From: Buddleja alternifolia
Lineage: Eukaryota; Streptophyta; Magnoliopsida; Lamiales; Scrophulariaceae
Length of the DNA stretch: 64,000 nt
Assembly: GCA_019426215.1 (NCBI GenBank)
Contig: CM033394.1
Coordinates: 14,838,195-14,902,194, forward strand
Direction of reading: 5' to 3'
Shown: piece by piece, positions 1-12,854 of the stretch
How the letters are laid out: each line of letters opens with the position of its first letter
Position numbering within the stretch: the stretch's first letter is position 1
Notes under the pieces: generated by a model
The model's input: only the letters and a program-made list of their open reading frames with translations
The model's database searches: none
What the model was told of the DNA's origin: nothing
Translations under genes and position numbers: made by a program

Positions 1-278
1 AAGCGATAAATGAACCTAAAACATAAACGCAAAAGGGCTTAATAACACGTAAAAATGACTCCTATCACCCCTCATTTTTGCTGCGAATTTTTTCTCTATT
101 CTTGTTTATGTATTGTTATTTATCTTATTTCAAACATAAGATATATATGGGAGAGAAGGAGGGAGTTGGGGTAGTTTTATCCTACAAAAAACTACTCCTT
201 CCTTTTCTTTCTTTCAAAGTAATATGGGTAGGGTCAAGCCCTCATGGGTGACCCATGACCCATATCCAATTTCCAACA
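1..278 (-). repeat. 3' LTR of the LARD-like element (partial)
   Basis: The segment from about 66 to 278 matches 7243-7455. It ends (plus strand) in CAATTTCCAACA and is followed by TCTCCCACT, the complement of the polypurine tract at 279-287. Bases 1-65 do not match the other LTR convincingly. Confidence 0.75.
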
Positions 279-3200
279 TCTCCCACTCGCACATGAGGGC
301 TAGACATACATCTGGTGTAACCGTAACAACATATTCACAATTTCATACAAGCAAATGGATCGTGTGACCAGCGAGCATATATGATGAGCTTCAAGCTATA
401 CACCGGTTAAGGATGTATAGCAACTCAATATCGAATAATATGAGGACAACTTCTCGCTATACCCCAGACATCTTTTTACTACACAAGTCAACGTATCTCT
501 TGTCCCTCAAACAATATTCAAGAGTATACTTGACTTCCAATCAATTCTATGTATTCACAATTATGTTTAAAACACTAAGTTTGACATAATTGGCCGGCCT
601 GTGAATACAAAATACGTGTTAGACAAAGATAGTCTTCCTTTCCCACTAGAATCTCTCAACTATATTATAGCTGCTTTCCTAGACATATACCGCATTGCCT
701 AATCATTCGTGGCTATTGGTAATATGCTAAAGTATCAACACTAAAATAAAGCTTTAAGAAACAGTAGAAAGTCATAAGGGTATAATTTAGGTTACACAAA
801 CCTTTAAGTCTCACACAATGAGAAAGCAGGGATTTTTCTCATTACTCCAATGGTCATATAGCACACGCGGTATGAAACGCGTGCTACAATGTTTTTCTTC
901 CTATTTGGAAGCGTATGTCATGATTCAAATCAAATACACTGTACAGATCTTAGTTCAAGTGTATCTCAACACTTAACCTGAGTTTTCTTCTTGTTCGTCC
1001 TCTATCAATAACAACCTCAAGAAAACTCACATCTGGCTTCTAGATAAGTCAATGGATGGTGGGAATCCATTTCGATTACATAAATTCATAACAGTAATCT
1101 CATCTTGATTATCAATCAAGGCGACATCATCTCTACGTATGATTTAGTGTGCCACAAAATCAAAAATGTCTCATCTCTGCACATTGCTCAATGTCAGAGG
1201 CGATTGCTCGTGTGAGAGAGTCAATCTCGAACTTATCTGACATACCTTTAGACATCGAGTGCATATCATCACATACATGCTTAGAAAGCACATCACTCAA
1301 ATGTCAAACATTTATGGGCTTAAATCTCTATGAACATCCTTTAGTTCAAAAAAGAGATCGCATTCTACGCAATTCTAGAGATCTAACTTGACCAACAAAT
1401 ATATCTCTAGGCTAAGGCCAAGTAGCAACTTTAGCCACTTCTAAATGCGTATACACAAGTTGTAACACCACTCATTGGTTTACAATGATATCTCATAAAA
1501 TTATATTTTGTGTCGATGTTCGATTTTACAGCAATAGGTCAATAATAAGACTTCTATGTAAGCATTAGCTGGCTGTTTATCACGATATATAGTCACATAT
1601 ATAATCACAGCTCATACATAACTGCTTACAACTCCCACATGCTATAAAACAAATTCAACCAAACATTATCCCACACTGCAAATATACATGCCACAACTAT
1701 TATTTAATTGCGCACAATGTTACACAAGTTGGTTCGTGCTACTTCTAGAGTCAGCATTGTAATAGAAGCAAATTCAGAGGTAGACCCACACTTATCCAAA
1801 TCCCCTCCTCAAGTCCACATATGTATATTCTTTTGACAACTTTTCTCCATACTAAGGAAATCATTTGTAGTGTTTACCAGCTATTGTCCAATACGTCATA
1901 CTAGAATTGGACAATACCTTATGAACCATGGCATAACAAGTATTGGAGCGAGTACAAGTCACATTGTACTTCAAGATCCAAAAAACAAACAACTATTGGA
2001 ATATGGTGGTCTAGACATTTCTATTTGGACTCTTTGGACACATTTCGAGGCTACAACTCTATACTATAGGAGTATTGATGAGCTTACAAGTACCCATTAT
2101 GAAATCGTACTATAGAAAACTCTAACATGGATCTCGGCACTGAGCAAGATTCATTTTTAACGATTTACATGGATTTTAATATAAAATCAAATACTTTACT
2201 CAACATGTCCTCTACTTCATAATTTGAAGGAAAACCATTCTCAATGGCTTAATGTACTCCTTCTCATCTCGGCTAATAAGACATTATCAATAAAGAGATA
2301 GAATTCCAAGTATCTTAATGGACTTACAGACAACAAAACAATGATCTACATCTATGAAGATGAAAAACACATGTATAACATCATGTATTTATAAAATCTC
2401 ATATTCCATTATTTTGAAGACAAATTCCGGTCACCAAAGGTTATAAGTTCACAGATTTTACCCGTTGGCCATTGTCTCTGGAATCCTCAAGGTATTCCCA
2501 TGCATATCTTTTTAATTACATCTCTATCAAGAAATGTAGTCTCGTGTCCATTGTAAATCTCAAATGTCCATAATAACCAAGAAAATATAATAAACAAAAA
2601 AGTATCACCGCTAGCAAACAAGTTTATCTCAAGATACACACACGTGTATATATATACCATTTGCCACTGGGTGAGCTTTGTACCTCGAAATCTAAATGTC
2701 AACATCTTAGTAGATTTCGAGAACATGTAAAGTTCTCAATATCCTCACGTTTAATGTTGAACCAGAATCCAAACTTGGTTTGATTATATACAATTGGGTG
2801 ACTACAACATACTTATAACACTATAACTAAGAGAAACTATGCAACTCAAATCTTTAAACCATGTGAAAGTCGAAATACCACATTTTGGCTATGACCTTAC
2901 CACGAGGGCAATTGCTGCCACACAGACAACTATCCCCTCCTCAGCAATTGTCACGAGTTATTGGTGCCACACATGTTTATAGATTTAGTAATTTCTATAA
3001 GAACTCTTTCATTGCATTAATTCGATTTTCTCAGATAATAGAATAAGACGGAGTCTTACTATATTAGACTCTATCTAATCTTCCGAAGAATATTTTGTGC
3101 TTGCTCAAAATTTTGATTCAACTAACTTGATCACTGTGATAAATTTGCTCCTACTCAAATTTGGAAACACGATTCTCATAAGTGATCTATAAGACACGTA

Positions 3201-5460
3201 GCCATTATTAGAATCAGTAAATTTAAGCAAATATCACAAAATTATAATTCAAGTTTTACTTAATCACTTTGATAAATATGCTCCCACTCAAATTCGGGAA
3301 CACAATTCTCTTAAGTGATCTGTAGGGCACAAAGCCACTATACGAATCATTAAACCTGACTTTGAGGTTTAGCAATTTCAAGACTCTTCATCCAAATAAA
3401 AATTCTCCAGACATTCTGTGATTTACTAATTTTCCACCTCATCGTGTTCACTTAGAACACGTACACCTTAGATCATTTGCGTATCTCCGAGATATAGATA
3501 CATTGTCCCTTTGAATTTAACATTTTAAAGAAAAATTCATTAGTTTGATTCTCTTATAATTTTCAAAGAAACATTCTAACGTTTCATATTAGGAGAAATC
3601 AAAACAGATAGGATCAATGTATGTAAAAGAGTAATGGAATAGGAGGTTCATTTCCCAACCCCCATATTAATTAAATCACAGAAGTCTAACAAAATTAACT
3701 GCAATGAAAGATCTACCCATTAACTTCTGAATAGTCACATATGATTTACCACATATTGACAAGTAACTACGAAAGTTATTCAGAGAGTTTCTCTTACTAG
3801 CTTAGTGTCTTAATTCATTTTGCCTTAACCAAGTATACAAAAAAAAATGCACACATAGTTGTTCACTTTACTTAATGAACACATATTGATTATGATCGAA
3901 TAATCAATGTGCCTTGGTCACAATTCACCCTTAAACCATTCAAGAAGAAACAAATCTAGCACCAATTTGTCTATCTATTCTATAGATACTAACCAAGTCA
4001 AAAACTCAAATCCAAGAGTGACCAACTTTCAATGATCTTTTTTAGAATTTCAAATGCTTTTTAATTGATAACCATAAACCTAAATCCAAATAGGACAAGA
4101 TTTAGTATCTCAGTGCTTAATATGTAAGATGCACTCTTTAAGCATCTACAAGTGCTATGTTTTCAACTCAGTGCATACACGAGTAAAATTAACCAATCGT
4201 ATGTCAATTGTTTCAACTCATGGTATACACGAGTAAAATGACCAATAATATATCAATATAGCACTTTTACCTTTAGTCCACTTCTATTCACATTAGTGGT
4301 TAAGTTTGTTCTCCCTAGATTCATCATATGTCTCTTTCATGACTTTTCCTTTGTTCTAATCTCGTTTACTGTAAGAATCTCAAATTCTCTTTAAAACAGA
4401 TCAGCCACAAAGTCCTAAGTCATTATCATAGTATCAATAAGCCTTTTATGTACAAAACATAATATGGCTAACGCTGACTATGAAAGTCTTTTCACAAATA
4501 AAAGACTTGACCTTTAGATGTCTTCATTATTAGAAAGAGATTGTACAAAAACTTGAACTCATCACTTCTCATAAGAGAAGTCATTGTATGTTGACTTTTA
4601 ATTTCTAATAGTATTCGGCTTTACCCTCAAAAAGGAGCGACTCATTGTTCTCTTATTTAGGGTATACTTCTAATCATCAAATACTATAGTCAACAATCCC
4701 AATTCAGTTCAATTTTACGGGTGTATTACTCATTTGGTCCACTTATAGATCAATAGTATGATTTCTCATTCGCATATGAGATCATATATCATACAATCAA
4801 CAAAGACATCATAAGTAGTGGACCTTGTTTTCCGCTTATGATAAACTCATTGATCTTTTATATTGAGTAGGAAGACTCACCATAAGTCTTACATGACTTG
4901 GTTATTGCCCTCTAGAGCATCTAATTCAATTCTACATATTCCAAAATATTATGACACGACGTGTCACAATTTCAACTAATTAGTACTCATCTAGTACTGT
5001 TCTAAAATCTCAATACTCATATGAGATTTTGGTTGTCATGGTCATACTAGAGATATCATACATGCCCATCTATACAACATTGATTTCGTACTAAGCAAAT
5101 TAACATTTATGACAATTCACCATAATGTACAGATTCGAAAGGTCACGTAGTGCCCAATCATCATCCATGTCAAAATGTTCATGATCACAAATTTAATTTC
5201 CTAGTAAAAAAAAATCTCATAAAGTTCTAGGTAAGTATAACTTGAACCAACCTTAGAACTCCCACTTAATATCATGATCAAAGCATATCATAATATATAT
5301 AAGAAAACACATCTTATCACATGCATGTAAGTCGTCAAAAAACTCAATGTCATAAAGAAAACAACATATACATTTCATAAACATATGCACATGAGCTATA
5401 TGTCAACAACTTTTCAACGCAAAGAACGTATATACATGCGATTTAGTAATATAACGAGCT

Positions 5461-5931
5461 CTAAGTATCTCTACACATACGAGAAACCATATTAACCATC
5501 CCATTTGAGAGTCTATCTCTAGGAGCGAAATTCAAAAGACGTCGAGGACCATTATTCATCCTCAAAGATAATAATTTCCTCGTCTTTAGTTCCAGCTCTC
5601 TCTCTTTCCACACTTTAATGAATAAAGACTTCAAGAGACGTAGATCTTTGTCTTTATTTTCAGTGTAAATCCTATCAAATTCACATCTCCAAAACTTAGT
5701 TAGAGAATTTCTCCATAATTCTCTTTCTCGGTCTGGACCACCAAAATAATGACTCAAATGAAGTAGCTCTTTGTACTTCATTTTCTTTATCTTAAAATGC
5801 TCACGCAAAGAATGTTCGGGGCGCATTCTATAACACCTCAGCAATTTTTTTAACTGTACCAAATGCACACGAGTTCTTCTCGCTCTAACTCCTCTTCGGA
5901 GGATGTTAAAAATAAATTGAGGTCTCGCCAT
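5461..5931 (-). CDS. 156-aa basic protein of unknown function inside the LARD-like element
   Basis: I do not recognise this protein. It starts at ATG 5931 (MARPQFIFNILRRGVRARRT...) about 1.07 kb after the primer site, where gag would normally lie, and is the only ORF over 100 codons in the interior of the element. It is very rich in Arg, Lys and Leu, with no zinc knuckle, signal peptide or membrane segment. A stretch of about residues 40-115 mixes charged and Leu residues (KIKKMKYKELLHLSHYFGG) and could be helical. It may be a remnant of an uncharacterised gag-like product, or a chance ORF. Nothing supports expression apart from its position and length. Confidence 0.4.
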   Translation of the reverse strand: MARPQFIFNILRRGVRARRTRVHLVQLKKLLRCYRMRPEHSLREHFKIKKMKYKELLHLSHYFGGPDRERELWRNSLTKFWRCEFDRIYTENKDKDLRLLKSLFIKVWKERELELKTRKLLSLRMNNGPRRLLNFAPRDRLSNGMVNMVSRMCRDT

Positions 5932-6352
5932 CTATGAAAATAAAAATTTGTATTAGATTGGGCACAAAGCCAATCATAATACATTACCTTATATGAAGAT
6001 TTTAACACTTAAAAAAAATAACAATTATGCTCCAACGATTTTAATTTAGGAAAAATAATAATTCCAAATGCGTTTAACAAAAAATGAGCATAATATTGAA
6101 AGTGTTCAAAAAATCTTCATCGTGGTAGGTAGCCAAGGCATGAGAAATAATTTCAGAAAATCAATCAAAAATTTTTGAATTTTTCTTGCCCAAAAACTAT
6201 TTTTCTATTTTTTTTTCATCATTTTTAATTTCGAAAATCAAAGAAAAATATTTTTCCTCTCTGAAAAATATATTTTAAATATCCAAAAAATTCCCAAAAT
6301 AGATTTCTGAGAATCTGAAATTTTCCGGCCGAAAACGGCCCCCGGAGGTGCA

Positions 6353-6384
6353 CGCACGCGCCCCCACGCGCATGGGCGCGTGCG
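6353..6384. other. GC-rich hairpin in the leader of the LARD-like element
   Basis: CGCACGCGCCC at 6353-6363 is a perfect inverted copy of GGGCGCGTGCG at 6374-6384, giving an 11-bp all-matched stem with a 10-nt loop. It sits in an isolated GC-rich patch (about 6325-6400) between the primer site and the 156-aa ORF, where retroelement leaders can carry dimerisation or packaging structures. That role is an inference from position. Confidence 0.6.
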
Positions 6385-7000
6385 GCAGTGGCGGCGCGTG
6401 TTCCACTATGAAGAAATTTTGGCAATCCCCCCATTTTCAACTATGAAGAATCCAACAGTGGTCTCAGTTTTGCTTTCCGAGTAGTATAAGGTAGGAAGTG
6501 GATTTCACTCTCCGTACGCGCGAGTGGGATTGGTCACGGTTACTGTTCATCGTCTTCCTTATTTTTCCAGAATTTTTCAGATTTTTTCAATTCGCGACCA
6601 CAACTTTGAGAGGCTATATCTCTCTCATTTATAATCCGTTTTGAACATTTGATATATGGTTGGAAAGCTCTTGACATAAGGATTCTAACCATATAACAAT
6701 TGCATAATAATAACAACAAAAAATGGTTCGAAGTTGCCTCTAAAGTTACGAAAAAATTCACTTAAAAACATCAATTTCTCATCAAATGTCAAGCGTGCTT
6801 ACATATAACTTCATACTATATTTATACATGGTCTAGGCATGCTAAATTTTGAAAATTAAGGCATATTATGAACATATCATAAAATCACCATGAATGAACC
6901 CATATCTTACGTAAAAACGGGAAGCATGGTAAAGCATGATTTTAAAGCATATAATTATCATATTTTCGTGTGGAAGCAAGTTTGGAACACAACCAAACTT

Positions 7001-7012
7001 GCTCTGATACCA
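7001..7012 (-). other. Primer-binding site (initiator Met-tRNA type)
   Basis: The plus strand reads GCTCTGATACCA, the complement of TGGTATCAGAGC, which is the usual primer site of plant copia elements. It lies one base inside the LTR edge at 7014 and fixes the element's direction as minus. Confidence 0.85.
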
Positions 7013-7013
7013 A

Positions 7014-7455
7014 TGACAGAAATTAATCACATAAAACATGCGATTTCAACATAATTAAATACTAACCAAATGCGGATCTCAACTTGGTTGTTTCACACTT
7101 CTTCCACACGGTTTTGATGCTCTAAAACGTCTGCATTCTCAATCACGGGGAGAGAGATGACTATCCACAATCCAAGTACTTCAAATGGTGAATCTTCTTT
7201 GCCAATATCACACCAAAATGACACTTTTATGCCTTCACTTTTAGCCCCTCATTTTTGCTGCGAATTTTTTCTCTATTCTTGTTTATGTATTGTTATTTAT
7301 CTTATTTCAAACATAAGATATATATGGGAGAGAAGGAGGGAGTTGGGGTAGTTTTATCCTACAAAAAACTACTCCCTCCTTTTCTTTCTTTCAAAGTAAT
7401 ATGGGTAGGGTCAAGCCCTCATGGGCGACCCATGACCCATATCCAATTTCCAACA
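7014..7455 (-). repeat. 5' LTR of the LARD-like element (442 bp)
   Basis: Its TG...CA ends are TGACAG at 7014 and CCAACA at 7455. Its inner half (plus-strand right part) matches the LTR at the window start. The neighbouring primer site shows it is the upstream LTR in the minus direction. The flanking TACCT at 7456-7460 would be the target-site duplication, but the partner copy is off the window. Confidence 0.75.
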
Positions 7456-8178
7456 TACCTAATGAGGAGTTCAGATGCACAGCTGGAAGTTCAACTCTGG
7501 TCAGCAAAAATACTCACTCTTGTCTGCAAAATATTTGCATTCAAGAAAGCATAGTACTTTCAAATGCACAAGAAAGCCTTAAATAGCATTTAGCTAAGAA
7601 AGCAATCATTTCATCAGAAAATATTTACAGTTATATTTGGAAGACCAACTGAACAGAAGTTTTCAACATCTATTGTCTAATTATTTCTGTTAACATTCTT
7701 GCTCTACTAAATTATGTGGTGAGCCTTAGAAAACATGTTAATTGGCTATGGAATAGTACTTTGGGTTAAGCAGCAACAACTGGAAAAAGAAGAAAAAGAA
7801 CAAAAGACGCCACTTATTTATTTGACTAAGGTACTAACTACAAGAATTAGTCTAATAATACGACACTCGGCTACAGAAATATCCAAATTCATACAAGTTA
7901 ATTTAGTTTTTTCTCTGTTTATTATGGCCATTTTCATTAATTTGGTTTGTTTATATGTCATATAGTTTCACCCTTTCACTCGAAAAGATACGAAAACAAA
8001 ATCCATCCGGTGATTAAATCAAGAAAAATGGAAATTTAAGGATTGGAACTCAAAATGAAGTAATAAGAATAAATGACGCTAATATAATATGACAAGAAGT
8101 AACATGAAAATAAGAAAACACCAATCTCAGGTCTTAAAAAGATTGTCTACTAATACAAGAAACATAAGAAATTCAATA
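7456..8178. other. AT-rich spacer, no gene seen
   Basis: The stretch between the LARD-like element and the Helitron has only short ORFs (longest 76 codons, 7735-7965, low complexity and Lys/Ile-rich). I see no splice-supported gene, RNA gene or clear repeat. Confidence 0.5.
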
Positions 8179-10738
8179 TCTATACCATACTAAAAGTGTG
8201 GATCTCATAGTTGTTTGTTCCAATTGTGATTGACTCAATTACCCTTACTAACACACTTTTTATAAATTCATCCATCCAATTTAATTTTATTAATTTGACG
8301 GGTAATTAATATAGGACTCTTCAACTTTTTTTTATTTTGTAACCATTATCTTATTGTAACACTATTTTCTTCATGTTAAATCCTCCACTAATGAATGATA
8401 AAAGATGACACTCCATTTTCCTGCGAATTGATGGCTACTAATAGGAGTTACAAGTTGTCCAAGCTTTCCACCTTTTTTAACTCTTCATGGTACCCTTTGC
8501 CCAAAAAAGTGTTATCTTTTTAGCTTCCCCAAACTTTTCACGTTCTTTAACTTCCATAACACATTTAATAAAATCTTTAATCTTTCCCTAATAAAAAGCA
8601 TATTGTTATAAAGAAGTTATATAATTTTAGATCAGACTAATATTGTATAGCATATTGTACGTATTATGTAGCTCATAATCTGAAAACTGAAAAGACATGT
8701 TTCATTAGGTAAAAATTTGTTGCATTAAGAATATTTATGTAGCCATTAGTTGGCTATTATGTACCTATTTGAATTTAGCCCAAAGAAAATAGTTTAAGAC
8801 ATGAAAAGGCTTCTTCTGTTTCCATGTTATAAGCATTTAATAAAATCTTTAATCTTTCCCTAATAAAAAGCATATTGTTTTAAAGAAATTATATAATTTT
8901 AGATCAGACTAATATTGTATAGCATATTGTACGTATTATGTAGCTCATAATCTGAAAACTGAAAAGACATGTTTCATTAGGTAAAAATTTGTTGCATTAA
9001 GAATATTTATGTAGCCATTAGTTGGCAATAATGTACATATTTGAATTTAGCCCAAAGAAAATAGTTTAAGACATGAAAAGGATTCTTGTGTTTCCATGTT
9101 ATATGCATTGTAAGAAGTACATTTATATTAATTTATTACTAATAAGTATATAAACTTTGTAAAGAATTTACATATAGTTTTGGAGAAATTAGTATTTAGG
9201 GAATATGAAGTTTTCAAATTAATAAACACACAACATTTACTCCCTAAGGAGAAGGGATTAGTAAGTTTTACAAATTATTAAAACTTTCATTAGAAAATTT
9301 TATTTATGTCATTTCTCACTATTTCCCCATAAAATATAGATTTCTTATTCAATAACGTCAAAATATTCTCCCTCCTTTCATCCACTAATTCTAAAAGAAA
9401 TGAAAATGGTTCTAATCAATATCAACAAAACTCAAATATGAGATTTTTTTCTTTAAGAAGGGAGAATTAAAAATAAAAGAAATGCGTTTTCCTTCTCACC
9501 AGCCACCTCCAGCATCCTTGTCTTTCAGAGTATGCATATTTTTAGAATTTAGGTTCAAGGATTAAAGATCACTTTGTAAAATTCAGTGTTACCGCTTCTC
9601 GTACTTTTGTCTATAGCTAAAAATTGTTTTTACGTTTTAAAAAATATTGCAGATTAATAAGGGGCAGGTGAGATGTATATTTTCTTCGAAAGTATACAAC
9701 TATATTCTTAATTCACAATACAGTTAAAAAAATTTTAACCAAAAAACAAATTCACAATAATATATTATTAATGTCCGTAGATATCGATAAAAAAGACTAA
9801 GAGGGTATTAAATATGGTGCACACAATGATATTAATTTATACCATTGAATAATGAAAAATCAGAATAACTATATGTTGCAAAATCCTAAGGTCCTCCCAG
9901 CTTCAAAATTTTGCTAACAAAAATATTACATCTTGCTAAAGACAGATGTGAAGATAGGTTTGTGTTCTATTACAATATCAAAGAAACATTCCAAAAGCAA
10001 CTTGAAAAATTATGGGAAGATTTAAGTTCTTATTGTTGGTGAAAACAGTGGATGAAATGAGGAAGGATACGTTTAAAACTACAATTATTGAACACGAAAT
10101 CTAGGTTTTAGGGAAAAAGATATATAGTGAGAAATGACTTGAATAAAATTTCGTGATGATATTGTCATTTTAATAGTTTGTAGAACTTACTAATCGCTTC
10201 TGCTTAATTAGTGAAAAATTGTTGTGTTTTTATTAATTTGGAAACTAACTATTCTCAGCACTAATTTTCCAGATAATTTTTAACATGGAGGCGGCTATTT
10301 GCTTGAAACTTGTTCAGAGGGGTGGTTTACAAGTAATAACATTAGCAACTTCGTTTGCCAAGAGAAAAGGAACCAAAAAGTACAAAGGCAAAGGAGTACC
10401 AAAAATAAAAATAAAGAAAATCAAAATAAAGAAAGATTGAAGATATTTTGGTTTAAAAATCTTAAAATTCATATTAGAAGAACGCTATTATGTACAACAA
10501 AGTTTTAAGTTTAAATTCGAACACTCAATTTCATACAAAATTCTAGAAAAAGCATCTACAATATTATTTTTAATTATTGTTCGATTATTACAATATTTAA
10601 TTGTCATGGTTTTTAACATTTCAGTTAAAAGTTAAACGGTTACTAGAATATTCAATTACTTTTTATTTTTATATCTCAATTGTAAATATTTATCAGAAAA
10701 ATCAGACATCCACGTGCAACGCACGTGCTTTAGATTAG
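8179..10738 (+). mobile_element. Helitron-like non-autonomous element
   Basis: The left end reads A/TCTATACCATACTAAAAG, close to the usual plant Helitron 5' end. The right end has a perfect 7-bp hairpin CACGTGC-AAC-GCACGTG (10711-10727), then 7 nt, then ATTAG/T. This matches the Helitron 3' layout except that the terminal CTAG reads TTAG. Insertion between A (8178) and T (10739) also fits. The 2.56-kb body is AT-rich, has no Rep/helicase coding region and carries a 272-bp tandem duplication. Both ends were identified by eye. Confidence 0.6.
8562..9105. repeat. 272-bp tandem duplication inside the Helitron-like element
   Basis: The unit starting CATTTAATAAAATC at 8562 repeats from 8834 with a period of 272 bp. 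Few mismatches are visible (for example ATTGTTATAAAGAAG against ATTGTTTTAAAGAAA), so the duplication is fairly recent. Similarity ends near 9105. Confidence 0.85.
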
Positions 10739-11061
10739 TAGATTCAAAAGGCACGTTATGTTTGTGATGAATATAACTTTACTAAAAGATGTTATCTATA
10801 CATGCGGTGCATGCATAATATAGAAAACAGAATTTGTGTTTACTTGACAAGCCAAAACTCTGACACAATTGCTAAATGAACATTGGTCTTATCAAGTATT
10901 GTTACAATTAGCACTATAAACAAGAGACAAGTATAGCATGGGCTGACTGAGTCACATATTAAAAATGGCATATCTGACTATCCGAAATCACATATATCTA
11001 CAGGTGTAATCCTATCCGGTATAAACTTTATGCAGATTAAGAATACTTATGATAGAATGTG
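10739..11061. other. Short spacer, no feature seen
   Basis: About 320 bp between the Helitron end and the solo LTR. I see no ORF, repeat or RNA gene. Confidence 0.5.
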
Positions 11062-12854
11062 ATTATTGTTAGAATTATGCCCTCAGATGTCATAAAGGAT
11101 AGACTGATAGGACATCTATCTTGTAATTAATTTTATCTTGATATTATTAATAAAGACATTATTTAATTTTCACTTAAATCTTATTTGCATCTATAAGTAG
11201 TGTAAAACATTTTATCTGTGTTTTCAATGCGATCTTTCTACTTCCTATGGGATAGGGAGATTGGCACTAGAGAGATCGATCTTGATTACTAAAAATAAGT
11301 TCGCAAGTAAAGTGAAGTCTTTAATGGACAAATAAAGACTTAGAACACTTGTACAATCTTATCTCTGACATGAGAGTGCATGTCTAGTATCATGGGATGA
11401 TAGGAAATTAAGATTGTAGGCGCATCAGTGGAACTGATATGCTCAAACACGACTCGCATCGGTTCTGTCACATGGGTTTTCACTCTGTGACAGTCAATGA
11501 CAGAGCTGATTATGTGTAATAAGTGTAAGTGAACCTTTGACCGGAAACATCATGCTGAAGATGCATTTATGACGTCAAGTATTTCATTAGAGTAGTTAGA
11601 CCCAATTCACCCGTTGGTGGGGTTGACCTCGAAATGCGGCTTAATGGGCAAATGGTAGTCTTAGCTGATATCTAAGTGGGATTTGTTCTCTCATATGTGA
11701 GTGAGAAAGTACCCTATGTAATTATAGATAAATAGAGATCAAAGTCTTTGGCTAAAGCATAAAGAGACGATTGTGCTAGGCACTAAATCGATCTCAATGA
11801 TCTCGTATTATTATAATTAATACATATGGTCAAGTCCACTGAGTTTGACATAGCCATGACTCTCACTTGATTGGGGTACACGAATAAAGGGTTTATATTT
11901 ACACGGCATTTACGATTGGAAGGTTGCGGAATGATCCTATCATTCGTTTTCATTTAGGCTACGAAGTGGGCCACGTGACTGACTAGGTGTTACCCACTTC
12001 CTATGGTTTCCTCTCATTGCCGAACGAAACGAACCTAAAGAGTCGCGCTAAAGGATTGATAAAGAAAAATGAAAAAGGAATTTCTATTTTTCTTCTAGGA
12101 GTTTTAATTTATTGGATAAATTAAATAATTAATTATTCATTAGATGAAATAATTAATTATATGGATAAGATTAATTATTAATTAATTACCTAGGGAAATA
12201 TATTAATGAATTAATTTATCTAATTGATTTGGTTATTTAATGAATTAATTTATTTATTGGATATAATAAATTATTAATTGAAATAAGAAATTAATTAAAA
12301 AAAATAAATCCCGGGCTTCTAGAAGGCGTCCAAGAGGACGCCTACTTAGCCATGTTGGGCGTCCAAGAGGAGCCTAATTTTAGGGCTCTTTTGTTTTGAC
12401 TTGTTCAATAAGTTATGAGGTATATAAGGACTCTTTGACTTTGAACAAGAAAAAGAATAACACAACTCTCATAACTCTCCTAAACAAAAAAGAAAAAAAT
12501 ATTCCTCCCCTTCTCTAAACCCTAGCCATCGCCCATTAGAGATCCAAGAGGGAATTTTTCGATTGTTGATCCGTGCGTGACAATTTAGAGACGACGTATT
12601 TTTGTTATTCGGATCAAGTTCAAGTTTTGAAGATCAAAACAAAGAATTGAAGATTTGGAAGCTTCAAGTTTTCGAATTCGAGGAAGAAGAAAAGATTCTC
12701 CAACAACTTCGTTTTAACAAGTAAGTTTTATTCGTTAAGTTTATCGTGCAATTTGAATATGCGATCATTGAATTCAACTTTGGGTTTTAAAATTAAAAAA
12801 ATTTGAAATCCTTCCACTGCGTCTATGTTATTTTTCGCGAAACCCAACAATTAT
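11062..12854 (+). mobile_element. Solo copia LTR (1783 bp) with 5-bp TSD
   Basis: The LTR runs 11067-12849 from TGTTAGAATTATGCCC to AACCCAACA and is flanked by the direct repeat ATTAT (11062-11066 and 12850-12854). No internal region or partner LTR is present, so it is a solo LTR left by LTR-LTR recombination. It belongs to the same family as the LTR at 36329-37976: the 20-mer ACGAACCTAAAGAGTCGCGC at 12029-12048 occurs inverted at 37003-37022, and further blocks around the GGGTCTAACTACTCT region match. A TATA-like TATATAAGG near 12420 may be the LTR promoter. A direct repeat GCGTCCAAGAGGA lies upstream of it at about 12325-12375. Confidence 0.85.

Larger units (their letters stand above)
1..7455 (-). 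mobile_element. LARD-like non-autonomous LTR retrotransposon
   Basis: Two direct repeats bound this stretch: about 66-278 and 7243-7455 match with only about two mismatches by eye. On the minus strand the order is LTR (7455 to 7014), a TGGTATCAGAGC primer site, a 6.7-kb interior, a purine tract AGTGGGAGA (287-279), then the second LTR starting TGTTGGAAATTGG. The interior has no integrase, reverse transcriptase or RNase H that I can see. It is AT-rich with short degenerate direct repeats (about 3120-3230 against 3258-3360) and one 156-aa ORF. This fits a large retrotransposon derivative mobilised by a copia element in trans. The left LTR stops matching at about position 66, so it is either truncated or diverged there, and its outer end lies off the window. 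Confidence 0.75.

Noticed and set aside
7001..7012. tRNA gene fragments at the GCTCTGATACCA sites
   Set aside because: These are 12-base primer-binding sites next to LTR edges; no cloverleaf or GGTTCGA box is present around them.
10299..10508. 69-codon Lys/Asn-rich ORF in the Helitron-like element
   Set aside because: Low complexity, no Rep or helicase motif, and no splice-supported extension.
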